The notes below the pieces were generated by a model that searched no databases, was not told where the DNA came from, and saw only the letters and a list, made by a program, of their open reading frames with translations. A stretch of DNA of 58,763 nucleotides from Bordetella parapertussis (GTDB lineage: Bacteria > Acidobacteriota > Terriglobia > Bryobacterales > Bryobacteraceae), in the NCBI GenBank assembly GCA_943328975.2, contig CALQCC020000029.1:1-58763 (forward strand), read 5' to 3'. The position numbers and the translations under genes are program-made. Of this stretch, positions 17,973 to 27,738 are shown piece after piece. Position 1 is the stretch's first letter, and each line of letters begins with the position of its first letter.

Positions 17973-19031
17973 ATGAAGACGCTGGTTGCCGGCATATGTA
18001 TCGCAATTGCTCCTCTGGGCTGGGCCCAGCAAGACTTGATGAAACAGGCGACGGCGGCCTTCAAGCCTATTCCTCCCCTTCCTCCTGAACAGAAAGGAAA
18101 CCCGTCGAATCCGGCGAAGGTCGAACTCGGCAAGATGCTATTCTTTGATCCCCGATTGTCATCGAGTTGGCTCATTAGCTGTAACACTTGCCACAACCTT
18201 GGCCTTGGAGGTGTGGACGCTTTGGAAACGTCCATAGGTCACCAGTGGCAGAAAGGCCCGCGCAACAGTCCGACAGTCTTGAACGCGGTTCTCAATATCG
18301 CTCAGTTCTGGGATGGCCGAGCGAAGGATCTGCGCGAACAGGCTAAGGGCCCTGTTCAGGCGGCCGTCGAGATGAACAGCACTCCCGAGCGGACTGTCGA
18401 GACATTACGAAGCATGCCAGGTTATGTTGAGCAATTCCAGCGGGCTTTCCCCGGGGAACCCGGGGCGGTGACGTTCGACAACATGGCTAAGGCGATCGAA
18501 GTATTTGAGGCCACCCTGTTGACTCCGGATTCGACCTTTGACCGGTATCTAAAAGGCGAAGATGGAGTTCTGAACAATACCGAAAAGGAAGGATTGCGCC
18601 TGTTCATGTCCAAGGGATGCAGGAGTTGCCATGGCGGCGTGAATCTGGGAGGTACAGGGTATTTTGCCTTTGGAGTCGTGGAACGGCCCGGGGCCGAAAT
18701 CCTGCCTCTGACCGACAAGGGTCGCTTCGCCGTTACTAAGACTGTAAGTGACGAGTACGTTTTCAAGTCTCCGTCGCTGCGAAACATCTCGCTCACAGCT
18801 CCCTATTTCCACTCAGGCAGGGTCTGGGACTTGAAGCAAGCCGTCGAGATCATGGGTTCTTCGCAATTAGGTATAACTCTGAACGAGAGCGAAGCCAACG
18901 CGATCGTCTCATTCCTGAACACGCTTACGGGACGTCAACCGATGGTCAGCTACCCTGTGCTTCCTCCGCACACCGCGTCTACGCCCCCGCCTAATAGCGG
19001 CAGTCAAAAGGCCTCCTCAGAACCCCAGTAA
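17973..19031 (+). CDS. Di-haem cytochrome c peroxidase
   Basis: About 352 residues. The signal peptide is KTLVAGICIAIAPLGWAQ. There are two CxxCH haem sites: CNTCH near residue 74 (after FFDPRLSSSWLIS) and CRSCH near 216 (after GLRLFMSKG). NSPTVLNAVLNIAQFWDGRA and SPSLRNISLTAPYFHSGRVW are hallmark segments of the CcpA/MauG family. The enzyme would reduce hydrogen peroxide in the periplasm using a c-type cytochrome. The second ATG (17973) is preferred because aaggag then lies 6 bases upstream. It is monocistronic, between two uvrB-leader copies. Confidence 0.92.
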   Translation: MKTLVAGICIAIAPLGWAQQDLMKQATAAFKPIPPLPPEQKGNPSNPAKVELGKMLFFDPRLSSSWLISCNTCHNLGLGGVDALETSIGHQWQKGPRNSPTVLNAVLNIAQFWDGRAKDLREQAKGPVQAAVEMNSTPERTVETLRSMPGYVEQFQRAFPGEPGAVTFDNMAKAIEVFEATLLTPDSTFDRYLKGEDGVLNNTEKEGLRLFMSKGCRSCHGGVNLGGTGYFAFGVVERPGAEILPLTDKGRFAVTKTVSDEYVFKSPSLRNISLTAPYFHSGRVWDLKQAVEIMGSSQLGITLNESEANAIVSFLNTLTGRQPMVSYPVLPPHTASTPPPNSGSQKASSEPQ

Positions 19032-19158
19032 GGAAACTAGTAGAGACACTGGTCGCCCTTTTGACTCGACATGGCAAGCGAGTGAACTGCTCATTAGCGG
19101 ACAGCTGAAGAGGATATGACGGTTTGGGATCGCCCCGCTGCCATATCGTTTCCTCATG

Positions 19159-19610
19159 AACTTTCTTCGACGAACTGCGGCGCCGATTGCCCGCGCGGGC
19201 AAGTAGCTTCTATTGCTGCGCGGATCTCTGATGAAGCCCTTCTTGAGGTGGATTGACAGGATAGTCTCCGCATTGTCGGCCATCCGGGCGCTACTTTTGC
19301 GCGAACCTTTGGCCGCTGCCGCCAACGCAGTCAGCTCAGTATCAAGTACCCCCGCACCCTATCCCCCGCCCCCTCCACCACTTCCCCCAACACCCACCCG
19401 CCTCCCCCCACCCGACCATCTATAATCCACCCAACGCCCGCCTCAAAAAAAGCGCAAAAATCGAGGCGAAAAGGAGGAGAACAGCCATGCACAAACTAAA
19501 AAACCAAACGAGCCCATTTTCGACCCCGAAACCATAGACAATCCAGCTACTTCCACCCCCGAAAACGAACCCATTTTCGGCCCGGCCGCCCCGTATACTG
19601 AAAGGACCCC
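19159..19610 (+). repeat. uvrB leader region, original copy of the duplicated block
   Basis: This is the counterpart of 14247-14738. It begins with a degraded FDELRRR-coding kinase tail, followed by the spacer, the C-rich tract (about 19350-19425), a small stem CGCCTC/GAGGCG around an A-rich loop (about 19438-19467), the ribosome site aaggaggag, the repeated aacgagccc/aacgaaccc motifs, and tatact just before the uvrB ribosome site. The long leader suggests post-transcriptional control or simply an old intergenic relic. Confidence 0.75.
19487..19537 (+). CDS. Possible 16-residue leader peptide upstream of uvrB
   Basis: ATG at 19487 follows a near-consensus ribosome site (aaggagg, 9 bases upstream) and encodes 16 residues (MHKLKNQTSPFSTPKP), ending about 70 bases before uvrB. 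In the duplicate copy the ribosome site and start are kept, but a length difference in the A-run puts the frame in phase with the uvrB fragment. Translation is plausible; the function is unknown. Confidence 0.3.
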   Translation: MHKLKNQTSPFSTPKP

Positions 19611-21600
<1,990 letters not shown>

Positions 21601-21608
<8 letters not shown>

Positions 21609-21972
21609 ATATCTGGCAGTGATGACGGGAGCCGCGCTAGGCGGGCTGGCGCGCTACACCATCGCCACCTTCATCACCGCGCGCTTCGCCAGCCGCTTCC
21701 CCTGGGGCACCTTCGCAGTCAACATCACCGGCTGCTTCCTGATCGGCCTGATCTCAACGATCCTGATCGAACGCGCGCAGTCGCCCGCCATCTGGGGTTT
21801 GTTTCTAGTAACCGGCATCCTAGGCGGCTACACAACATTCTCCGCCTTCGGCTGGGAGACAGTGCAGCTCAGTCGCCAAGGCGAGCATCTGTTCGCACTA
21901 GCGAACATCCTAACCAGCGTCATCGCCGGTTACGCCGCAGTGTGGCTGGGCGTGATCATCGCGCGCCGCTAG
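21601..21972 (+). CDS. crcB: Fluoride exporter CrcB/Fluc
   Basis: 123 residues with four hydrophobic helices. The family motifs [23 protein letters not shown] and [12 protein letters not shown] are all present. The inner-membrane dimeric channel exports fluoride. Its start lies inside the end of uvrB, so it has no room for a fluoride riboswitch of its own and is probably translated from the uvrB message. Its 3' end overlaps the convergent mqnD gene by 4 bases. Confidence 0.95.
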
Positions 21973-22760
21973 GCAAAGATAGGCAGCGACGACTTCGGAC
22001 ACAACCCCTGCTCTTCCGCAATCGCGAAGAAGCGCTCCACGGCCGACTCATCCAGCGCCTGCGTGTAGTGATTGACGTAGAGGTTGATGTGCCGCTGCGC
22101 CACCGTCGGATCCATCTCTTGCGCGTACTGGTGAACGTACTCGCGCGATGCCTCCGGATGCGCGAAGGCGTAGTCGACACTCGCACGCAACGCCGCATCG
22201 AACTGCGGAGCGAGGTGGATCAAGTCACGACGAATCGCGATCGCCGCCAGCGGCAGCGGGCACTTCATCTTCTCTTCCCAAAACTGACCGAGGTCGCGCA
22301 GCAGCACCAGCCCTTTCTGCTGGTAAGTGAAGCGCCCTTCGTGGATCAACACGCCGCAATCGGCATCGCCCCGCAAGACGGCGTCTTCCACTTGATCGAA
22401 GCGCATCGGGACCGTTTCAAACTTGCCGAGCAGCCGCAGCAGCAGAGCAGCCGTCGTCGTGTTGCCCGGGATCGCGACGCGTCCACCGACTTCGCGCTGC
22501 GTGCGCGAGATCACGATGGGTCCGACGCCGAAGCCCGCAGCTCCACCGGCACGCAACAGAGCGAAGCGGTCACGCAGTTGCAGGTACGCGGCCAGCGAAA
22601 TCTTCGTCGCCTCCGCATGACCCTCCGCCGCGCGGATGTTGAGCGCTTCGATGTCGTCCATGTGCGGGACGATGGCAGGTCCGGGGACCAAGCCATGCAC
22701 CAGCGCATGAAACGCGAAGGTATCGTTAGGACAAGTGGAGAAGGCGAAGTTCAGTGGCAC
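21969..22760 (-). CDS. mqnD: 1,4-dihydroxy-6-naphthoate synthase (futalosine pathway)
   Basis: 263 residues. FAFSTCPNDTFAFHALVHGL at the N-terminus and GVLIHEGRFTYQQKGLVLLRDLGQFW in the middle (ten- and thirteen-residue pieces of which are diagnostic) match MqnD, a periplasmic-binding-protein-like enzyme that converts cyclic dehypoxanthinyl futalosine to 1,4-dihydroxy-6-naphthoate for menaquinone. The start codon is GTG. The frame is also open upstream because a carboxypeptidase-regulatory-like gene remnant lies in the same frame. Use of the futalosine route fits Acidobacteria. Confidence 0.93.
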   Translation of the reverse strand: MPLNFAFSTCPNDTFAFHALVHGLVPGPAIVPHMDDIEALNIRAAEGHAEATKISLAAYLQLRDRFALLRAGGAAGFGVGPIVISRTQREVGGRVAIPGNTTTAALLLRLLGKFETVPMRFDQVEDAVLRGDADCGVLIHEGRFTYQQKGLVLLRDLGQFWEEKMKCPLPLAAIAIRRDLIHLAPQFDAALRASVDYAFAHPEASREYVHQYAQEMDPTVAQRHINLYVNHYTQALDESAVERFFAIAEEQGLCPKSSLPIFA

Positions 22761-22775
22761 TGATTCCAGATTAGC

Positions 22776-22965
22776 GCGCGGGGTCGGATAGTTTCAGCTC
22801 AACGGTCTGTTGCGCGCCCCGCTCGAGAGTGACCTTGGACGCGGCAGAGAGGAAGCACTCCAATGTTTCTACCGCTGCAGGGCCGTAGGGTTCCATGCGG
22901 TATCATCACGCCTGGAAGACGGAGTAGATTTGAGAACTGAAGTGCCCCCCCCGGATCTATCTGTA
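22776..22965 (-). pseudogene. 3' remnant of a carboxypeptidase-regulatory-like gene
   Basis: Reading the minus strand with two frame changes gives GALQFSNLL near 22955, then DTAWNPTALQR, then ETLECFLSAASKVTLERG and QQTVELKLSDPR. This matches the typical end of such secreted proteins (compare the neighbour's KVTLATRDHKTIELKLK). It is the tail of the gene whose first 30 or so codons remain at 23583-23678. The HNH gene lies between the two pieces. Confidence 0.65.
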
Positions 22966-22971
22966 GGCCGT

Positions 22972-23589
22972 ATGTGCTTTCGGACTCCAATTCCGGAAAT
23001 TGCCCTAGCTGCAAACTATCTGGACGAAGCTGTCTCCGCTCATGCGTCTAAGAGACCGGAACGAGCGGACGCGCTAATCAAGTACGCCAATATGTCTGTG
23101 ATTGCCGAATGGGGCGAGTCTCTCTGGGGAAAGGCGAGCCCCTACATCCAGTATCGGCGGGTGGCTGACGCGCCTCCGACCTTCGCGCTAGCGCAGCGAG
23201 AAAAGCTGCGGATGCCGACATCCGCTGAGAAGCGCGCATTACATTTGCGCGATGGTTATCACTGCCGTTTTTGCGCTATCCCAGTTATTCGGCGTGAAGT
23301 TCGTGATCGGTTCCGAAAGCTCTATCCCCTTGCAGCTCCATGGGGCAGAACTGCCAAGACCCAACACGCAGCCTTCCTCACGATGTGGGCACAATACGAC
23401 CACATTCTGCCCCATTCCCGTGGGGGCAACAATGATCTCGAAAACCTGGTCGTGACATGTGCTCCCTGTAACTTCGGGCGAATGAACTATACCTTGGACG
23501 AAGTTGGACTGGCGGACCCAAGGAAACGCGAACCTATTCACTCCAACTGGGACGGGCTTGAACGCCTGCTTAGACCGGTGCGCAATTGA
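22972..23589 (+). CDS. HNH endonuclease-like protein
   Basis: 205 residues from ATG 22972; an upstream TTG at 22930 would run into the opposite-strand remnant. The N-terminal half (MCFRTPIPEI, then EWGESLWGKASPYIQYRR) is family-specific. The C-terminal half is an HNH zinc finger nuclease: CRFC at 98-101, YDHILPHSRGGNNDLENL with the catalytic DH at 143-144, and CAPCN at 163-167. The gene lies precisely between the 5' and 3' pieces of another gene on the opposite strand, which suggests insertion or replacement. Its biological substrate is unknown. Confidence 0.85.
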   Translation: MCFRTPIPEIALAANYLDEAVSAHASKRPERADALIKYANMSVIAEWGESLWGKASPYIQYRRVADAPPTFALAQREKLRMPTSAEKRALHLRDGYHCRFCAIPVIRREVRDRFRKLYPLAAPWGRTAKTQHAAFLTMWAQYDHILPHSRGGNNDLENLVVTCAPCNFGRMNYTLDEVGLADPRKREPIHSNWDGLERLLRPVRN

Positions 23590-23678
23590 GTGCCGTATTC
23601 GGTCACGATGCCACGGATTTCTGGAGCGTCCTGCGCCAAGGCGGTGAGCGTGAAGAAGAGCGCGGCGGCGAATTTCAT
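23583..23678 (-). pseudogene. 5' remnant of a carboxypeptidase-regulatory-like gene
   Basis: ATG at 23678 overlaps the stop of the upstream gene (ATGA), showing former translational coupling. It encodes a signal peptide (KFAAALFFTLTALAQ) and then APEIRGIVTEYGTQL, parallel to the upstream neighbour's AEIRGTVVEQGPNTPL. Similarity stops at the end of the HNH gene, and a stop codon follows shortly. It is the front piece of the paralogue whose tail is at 22776-22965. Confidence 0.7.
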
Positions 23679-25312
23679 TTGAGTTTAAGTTCGATGGTTT
23701 TGTGGTCTCGGGTGGCGAGAGTGACTTTGTCTCCGTCCTCGGGGGAGGTTTCCGTGAGCGTGGTGGTGACGGCTCGAATGCGATAATCTCCGGGCGCTAG
23801 ACCGGAGATCTGGAACGTTCCGTCATCGACGGCCTGAACGATGTAGGAGAAAGGCTCGTTTCCTTCGTAGTTTCCCGGGCGTACCGGCGGCCAGCGATTT
23901 AGGATCACAACGCCGTGCGAGGGCAGCGATCCGTCCTTCACGATGCCCGCGATCGATGCGGGGCGATCGCTGAGGACGATCTCGAGCAAGCCGCCGGGAA
24001 CCAGCGTGATCAAGCCGTCGGTGAACGGCTGGCGATTGTAGCGCATCTCTTTGATGGAGTGCGAAGACGGAACTCCCGGGACGGAGACCGAGTAGTGCGC
24101 CCAGGGGAGACTGGGCACAACCAGTCGCCCTTCGGCATCCGGCGCCCCGCCAAAGTCGCCGATAGTTGGAGCGTCCTCCACGCGAAGTCTCACAAGCGTC
24201 GGAGGGGCACTGGGCTGCTGAATCGCAAGATCCTCGGGGCGAAACGCTCGCACCGGTGGGAAGCGAGGCAGCGGACCTCCATCCGCCGTCATGAAGCGGA
24301 TCGTGAGGTCCGTAACCGGGGAGACAATGAGCCGAGCCTGCACGTTCTCGTTCGCGATCGTGATAAGCGCGTGCGCCCAGCGGAGGCTTTCCTTCTTCCC
24401 GACGGAAACGGCGAGCGCGTACGATCCCGGCGCCAGATTGCGAAGGATGAACTGCTTGCGGCACGGTCCGGTGACGGAGCGTTGTTCGACCACTCGCGGA
24501 TCGCGCGGCAATTTTAGTAACGCGTAGGTCCACTCTTCCGCGGTGCAATCCCCTGTGAGTTCGACGCTCGCGCGATGGTAGTGGCCTTTGCGCAGCACGA
24601 TGGTCCCGATGTTCGCGGGCGTTCCGGGTGGCACAGGAATGGGGAGCGCGGCTTTGGGGTCGGCGACGCCGCCGGGCCAATAGGCAGTCTCGATGGCTTC
24701 GTCGACGATCTTCGCTTCCGCCTCGCCGTAGTCGATGATACTGAGGGCTTGCATGCCTTCTACGGAAGTGCGAACGACGTAGGGTCCCGGAGGAAGCTTG
24801 GTCACGGTGAAAGTACCGTCCGCGTCAGTGACCGCGGGCGTACCGCGACCGAAGATGAGCAGCGAGTCGGCCGGCTGAACGAAAACGCGGAAATCGGCAA
24901 CTGGCTTGCGGTCTTCATCGACGATGCGGCCTGTGAGCGAACTCGGGTTCATGAGGACGATGCGATGTTCCGCTGTGGGGCGGGCGGCGGCAAGGAAGAG
25001 TTGGAGCGTGAAGGTATCGCCACCCGGATTTCGCGGACCGTCTTCTTGGACGACGTAACCGGGCTTCTTCACTTCCAAGCGGAAATCGCCGAGGTGGCCG
25101 GGCTTGAAGGAAAAGGCTCCGCGGGAGTCGGTGTGGATGGACTTGAAGACCTTGGCGTCAAGCGTGTCGCCGTTGGGGACGAATTCGTAGAGAGTGACTT
25201 CGGCTCCGGGGAGTGGAGTATTTGGGCCTTGTTCGACGACTGTGCCGCGGATCTCGGCGGTCTGAGCCCAGCCGCTGAGAGCAAAGAGGAGAGGGAGCAA
25301 GAGGACTCTCAT
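23675..25312 (-). CDS. Secreted carboxypeptidase-regulatory-like protein
   Basis: About 545 residues from the ATG at 25312, chosen because it starts a clean signal peptide (RVLLLPLLFALSGWAQ); the frame is open to 25381. Several Ig-like CarboxypepD_reg repeats are visible: TAEIRGTVVEQGPNTPLPGA, SLTGRIVDEDRKPVADFRV, DADGTFTVTKLPPGPYVVRT, DGTFQISGLAPGDYRIRAV. No catalytic domain is seen. It is extracytoplasmic, of unknown role. It was the first gene of a coupled pair whose second member is now broken. Confidence 0.82.
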   Translation of the reverse strand: MRVLLLPLLFALSGWAQTAEIRGTVVEQGPNTPLPGAEVTLYEFVPNGDTLDAKVFKSIHTDSRGAFSFKPGHLGDFRLEVKKPGYVVQEDGPRNPGGDTFTLQLFLAAARPTAEHRIVLMNPSSLTGRIVDEDRKPVADFRVFVQPADSLLIFGRGTPAVTDADGTFTVTKLPPGPYVVRTSVEGMQALSIIDYGEAEAKIVDEAIETAYWPGGVADPKAALPIPVPPGTPANIGTIVLRKGHYHRASVELTGDCTAEEWTYALLKLPRDPRVVEQRSVTGPCRKQFILRNLAPGSYALAVSVGKKESLRWAHALITIANENVQARLIVSPVTDLTIRFMTADGGPLPRFPPVRAFRPEDLAIQQPSAPPTLVRLRVEDAPTIGDFGGAPDAEGRLVVPSLPWAHYSVSVPGVPSSHSIKEMRYNRQPFTDGLITLVPGGLLEIVLSDRPASIAGIVKDGSLPSHGVVILNRWPPVRPGNYEGNEPFSYIVQAVDDGTFQISGLAPGDYRIRAVTTTLTETSPEDGDKVTLATRDHKTIELKLK

Positions 25313-25369
25313 GGCGACTACTGTATCGCAAAACGGCGCTGGTTTTAATGTGTGCTGTACCCTGTAAAG

Positions 25370-26653
25370 ATGCCTCTGCACACGCGCATCCTTCTCGGTC
25401 TTGCAGTTGGAGTGCTTGCGGGCGTGTCTGTGAATCTTGCGCTGGGGCCGGCCGATCCGCGCGTGCAGTGGACGGTGGAGAACATCACCAACCCTGTGGG
25501 GCAGTTGTTCTTGCGGCTGCTGTTGATGACCGTGGTGCCGCTGGTATTTTCTTCGTTGGTGGCTGGTGTGGCGGGGATCGGCGACATCCGCAAGCTGGGG
25601 CGTGTGGGCTTCAAGTCGCTGCTCTACACGTTTGGGATTTCGGCGATCTCGGTCGTGATCGCGCTGACTGTGGCGAACGTTGTGGCTCCGGGAAAGCGGA
25701 TTGCTCCGGATACGGCGGCGGCGTTGCAGGCTCGTTATGGAACGGACGCGGCGGCGCGGGTTGCATCGGCGCAGGCGGCGTCGAAGGAAGCTCCGCTGTT
25801 ACAAGTGATCCGCACGATTGTGCCGTCGAATCCGATTACAGCGGCGGCGGGCGATCCGCCCAACATGCTCCACATCATGTTCTTCGCGCTGGTGCTGGGG
25901 ATCGCGATCACGCTGGTCCCGAACCATGCGAGCGAGCCGGTGATCAACTTGATGGACGGTCTGTTCGCGATCTCGACCAAGATCATAGAACTGATCATGT
26001 ACATCGCTCCGTTTGCGGTGGCGTGTCTGTTGTTCAGTAACACTGCGAGCTTCGGACTGGACTTATTGGGCGCGCTGATCTGGTACATGGTGACGGTGCT
26101 GGCGGGGCTGGCGATTCACATGTTCGGCGTCTACTCGCTATCGCTCAAGCTGCTGTCGCGCGTTTCGCCGATCGAGTTTTTCCGGCGGACCAAGACCGTC
26201 ATGCTGACTGCGTTCGCGACCTCGTCTTCGAATGCGACGCTGCCGACTGCTCTGCGCGTCGGCGAGAAAGAGCTCGGGATTCCACGGGAGATCAACAGCT
26301 TCGTGCTCACGGTGGGAGCTACGGCGAATCAGAACGGGACGGCTCTGTATGAAGGCGTGACGGTGCTGTTCCTGGCGCAGCTTGCGGGCGTGGACCTGAC
26401 GATCGGCCAACAGATTCTGGTCGCGTACATGGCGATCTTGGGAGGCATTGGGACTGCGGGGGTGCCGTCCGGATCCATCCCATTCATCGTCGTGGTGCTG
26501 GCGACGGTGGGCATCAACCCCGCGCTGATCGCGATCATCCTGGGCGTGGATCGCATCCTCGATATGTGCCGGACTACGCTCAACGTGGTGGGCGACTTAA
26601 CGGCCGCTACCTACGTCGCGCATTCCGAAGGGCACGAATTAATGAAGTCCTAG
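25370..26653 (+). CDS. Dicarboxylate/amino acid:cation symporter (DAACS family)
   Basis: About 427 residues. It carries the family's re-entrant loop serines (TAFATSSSNATLPTAL), the helix 7 motif TVGATANQNGTALYEG (related to the NMDGT signature, here NQNGT) and the second hairpin GGIGTAGVPSGSIPFIVVVL, plus the final DRILDMCRTTLNVVGD motif. The inner-membrane carrier takes up glutamate/aspartate or C4-dicarboxylates with Na+ or H+. The start at 25370 is preferred; a GTG at 25352 is possible. It overlaps the convergent esterase gene by 15 bases. Confidence 0.93.
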   Translation: MPLHTRILLGLAVGVLAGVSVNLALGPADPRVQWTVENITNPVGQLFLRLLLMTVVPLVFSSLVAGVAGIGDIRKLGRVGFKSLLYTFGISAISVVIALTVANVVAPGKRIAPDTAAALQARYGTDAAARVASAQAASKEAPLLQVIRTIVPSNPITAAAGDPPNMLHIMFFALVLGIAITLVPNHASEPVINLMDGLFAISTKIIELIMYIAPFAVACLLFSNTASFGLDLLGALIWYMVTVLAGLAIHMFGVYSLSLKLLSRVSPIEFFRRTKTVMLTAFATSSSNATLPTALRVGEKELGIPREINSFVLTVGATANQNGTALYEGVTVLFLAQLAGVDLTIGQQILVAYMAILGGIGTAGVPSGSIPFIVVVLATVGINPALIAIILGVDRILDMCRTTLNVVGDLTAATYVAHSEGHELMKS

Positions 26654-27496
26654 GTGGTCCTTCACCCAGGTCATCATCTGCGTTTTGTAGGCCATCATGG
26701 GGGGCTGCCCTTCCCAGAAGTTCATGCCGTGACCTGCTCCGTTGACGGCGATCAATTCGCAGTTGCTGCCTGAGCCTCGCAGGGCTCCGCACATGCCTTC
26801 GGATTGTTCGTAGGGGACCAACATGTCGGCGGTGCCGTGGATCATTAAGAACGGAGGCGCGTCCTTGGTGACCCAGGTTTGCGGGGAGAGTTGTTTGAGG
26901 CCGGTCATCAACATCGTTTCGAGCGGGGAGCCTTTGATGGCGCGACGGAGGAGTTCGGGGATGCGTGCGGAGGTGTCGACTAGCTTCACGAGGTCGCTGG
27001 GGGAGTAGAACGCGACCACCGCCTGCACTGGCTTGCCGGGGGATGGGCGCAGAGCGGCCATGGAGGCCAACTGGGCTCCTGCGGATTCTCCGATCAAGAC
27101 GATGCGGTTGGGATCTACGTTGAGTTCGGTCGCGTGGGCGCGCACGTATTCGACCGCGTTGCGAACGTCGTCGGAGGCGCCGGTCAGGGAGGCTAGGCCT
27201 TCCAGGCTGATGAGAGAGGTGGGGTCGCTGCCGCGGGCCAGGCGATAGTTGATGGAGAACCAGGCTACGCCGCCGTCGGCCAGGGGCTGGAATAGGGGGC
27301 GCACGCTGCGGGATTTGTCGCCGGTGACCCACGCTCCGCCATGGACGATAACGGCGGCTGGATAAGGACCGGGGCCGTCGGGGATGTAGCCGTCGAGCCG
27401 CAGGGCTTGGCCGGGGGCTTGGGCGTATTCTACGTCCTGGATGGAGCGGGCTTGGAGTAGGGCTGCGGCGGTTAGGAGGAGGAGCGCGCGCTTCAT
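26639..27496 (-). CDS. Secreted alpha/beta hydrolase (esterase/lipase family)
   Basis: 285 residues. The signal peptide is KRALLLLTAAALLQA. The oxyanion motif is HGGAW, the nucleophile elbow GESAGAQLA, the acid residue sits in HGTADMLVPYEQS and the His in NGAGHGMNFW. This is the complete Ser-Asp-His set of the HSL/BD-FAE-like carboxylesterases, which act on acylated sugars or short-chain esters. It is probably periplasmic. The substrate is not predictable. Confidence 0.9.
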   Translation of the reverse strand: MKRALLLLTAAALLQARSIQDVEYAQAPGQALRLDGYIPDGPGPYPAAVIVHGGAWVTGDKSRSVRPLFQPLADGGVAWFSINYRLARGSDPTSLISLEGLASLTGASDDVRNAVEYVRAHATELNVDPNRIVLIGESAGAQLASMAALRPSPGKPVQAVVAFYSPSDLVKLVDTSARIPELLRRAIKGSPLETMLMTGLKQLSPQTWVTKDAPPFLMIHGTADMLVPYEQSEGMCGALRGSGSNCELIAVNGAGHGMNFWEGQPPMMAYKTQMMTWVKDHLGLH

Positions 27497-27543
27497 TCCT
27501 TGATTATCGCCGATGGGGATGCGACTGGCAGCGGCCAGGCCTG

Positions 27544-27702
27544 CTATTGTTGCCCCATGCGCTTAGAGGCCGCTTTGAAAGCGGTACCGAAGACCACGCC
27601 TAGGGCGACCCCCATGCCGATGTGATCCAAGGCGGCTCCGATGGCGACACCTATTGCCATGCCGATTCCCATGCCTGCACCCGGGGCCAAAGGCTTCTTC
27701 AT
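27544..27702 (-). CDS. 52-residue glycine-zipper membrane protein
   Basis: A short gene. It starts MKKPLAPGAGMG and continues with two hydrophobic stretches rich in evenly spaced Gly (GIGMAIGVAIGAAL and GMGVALGVVFGTAF), separated by DHI, and ends in a basic KRMGQQ. The GxxxG spacing suggests a helical hairpin that packs in a membrane. It lies on the same strand as the esterase and the adenylation-like gene. Similar glycine-zipper peptides are common in bacteria; the function is unknown. Confidence 0.65.
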   Translation of the reverse strand: MKKPLAPGAGMGIGMAIGVAIGAALDHIGMGVALGVVFGTAFKAASKRMGQQ

Positions 27703-27738
27703 AGCCCGATGATAGCAGAGCGCCGCAGGCCTTCTTGG

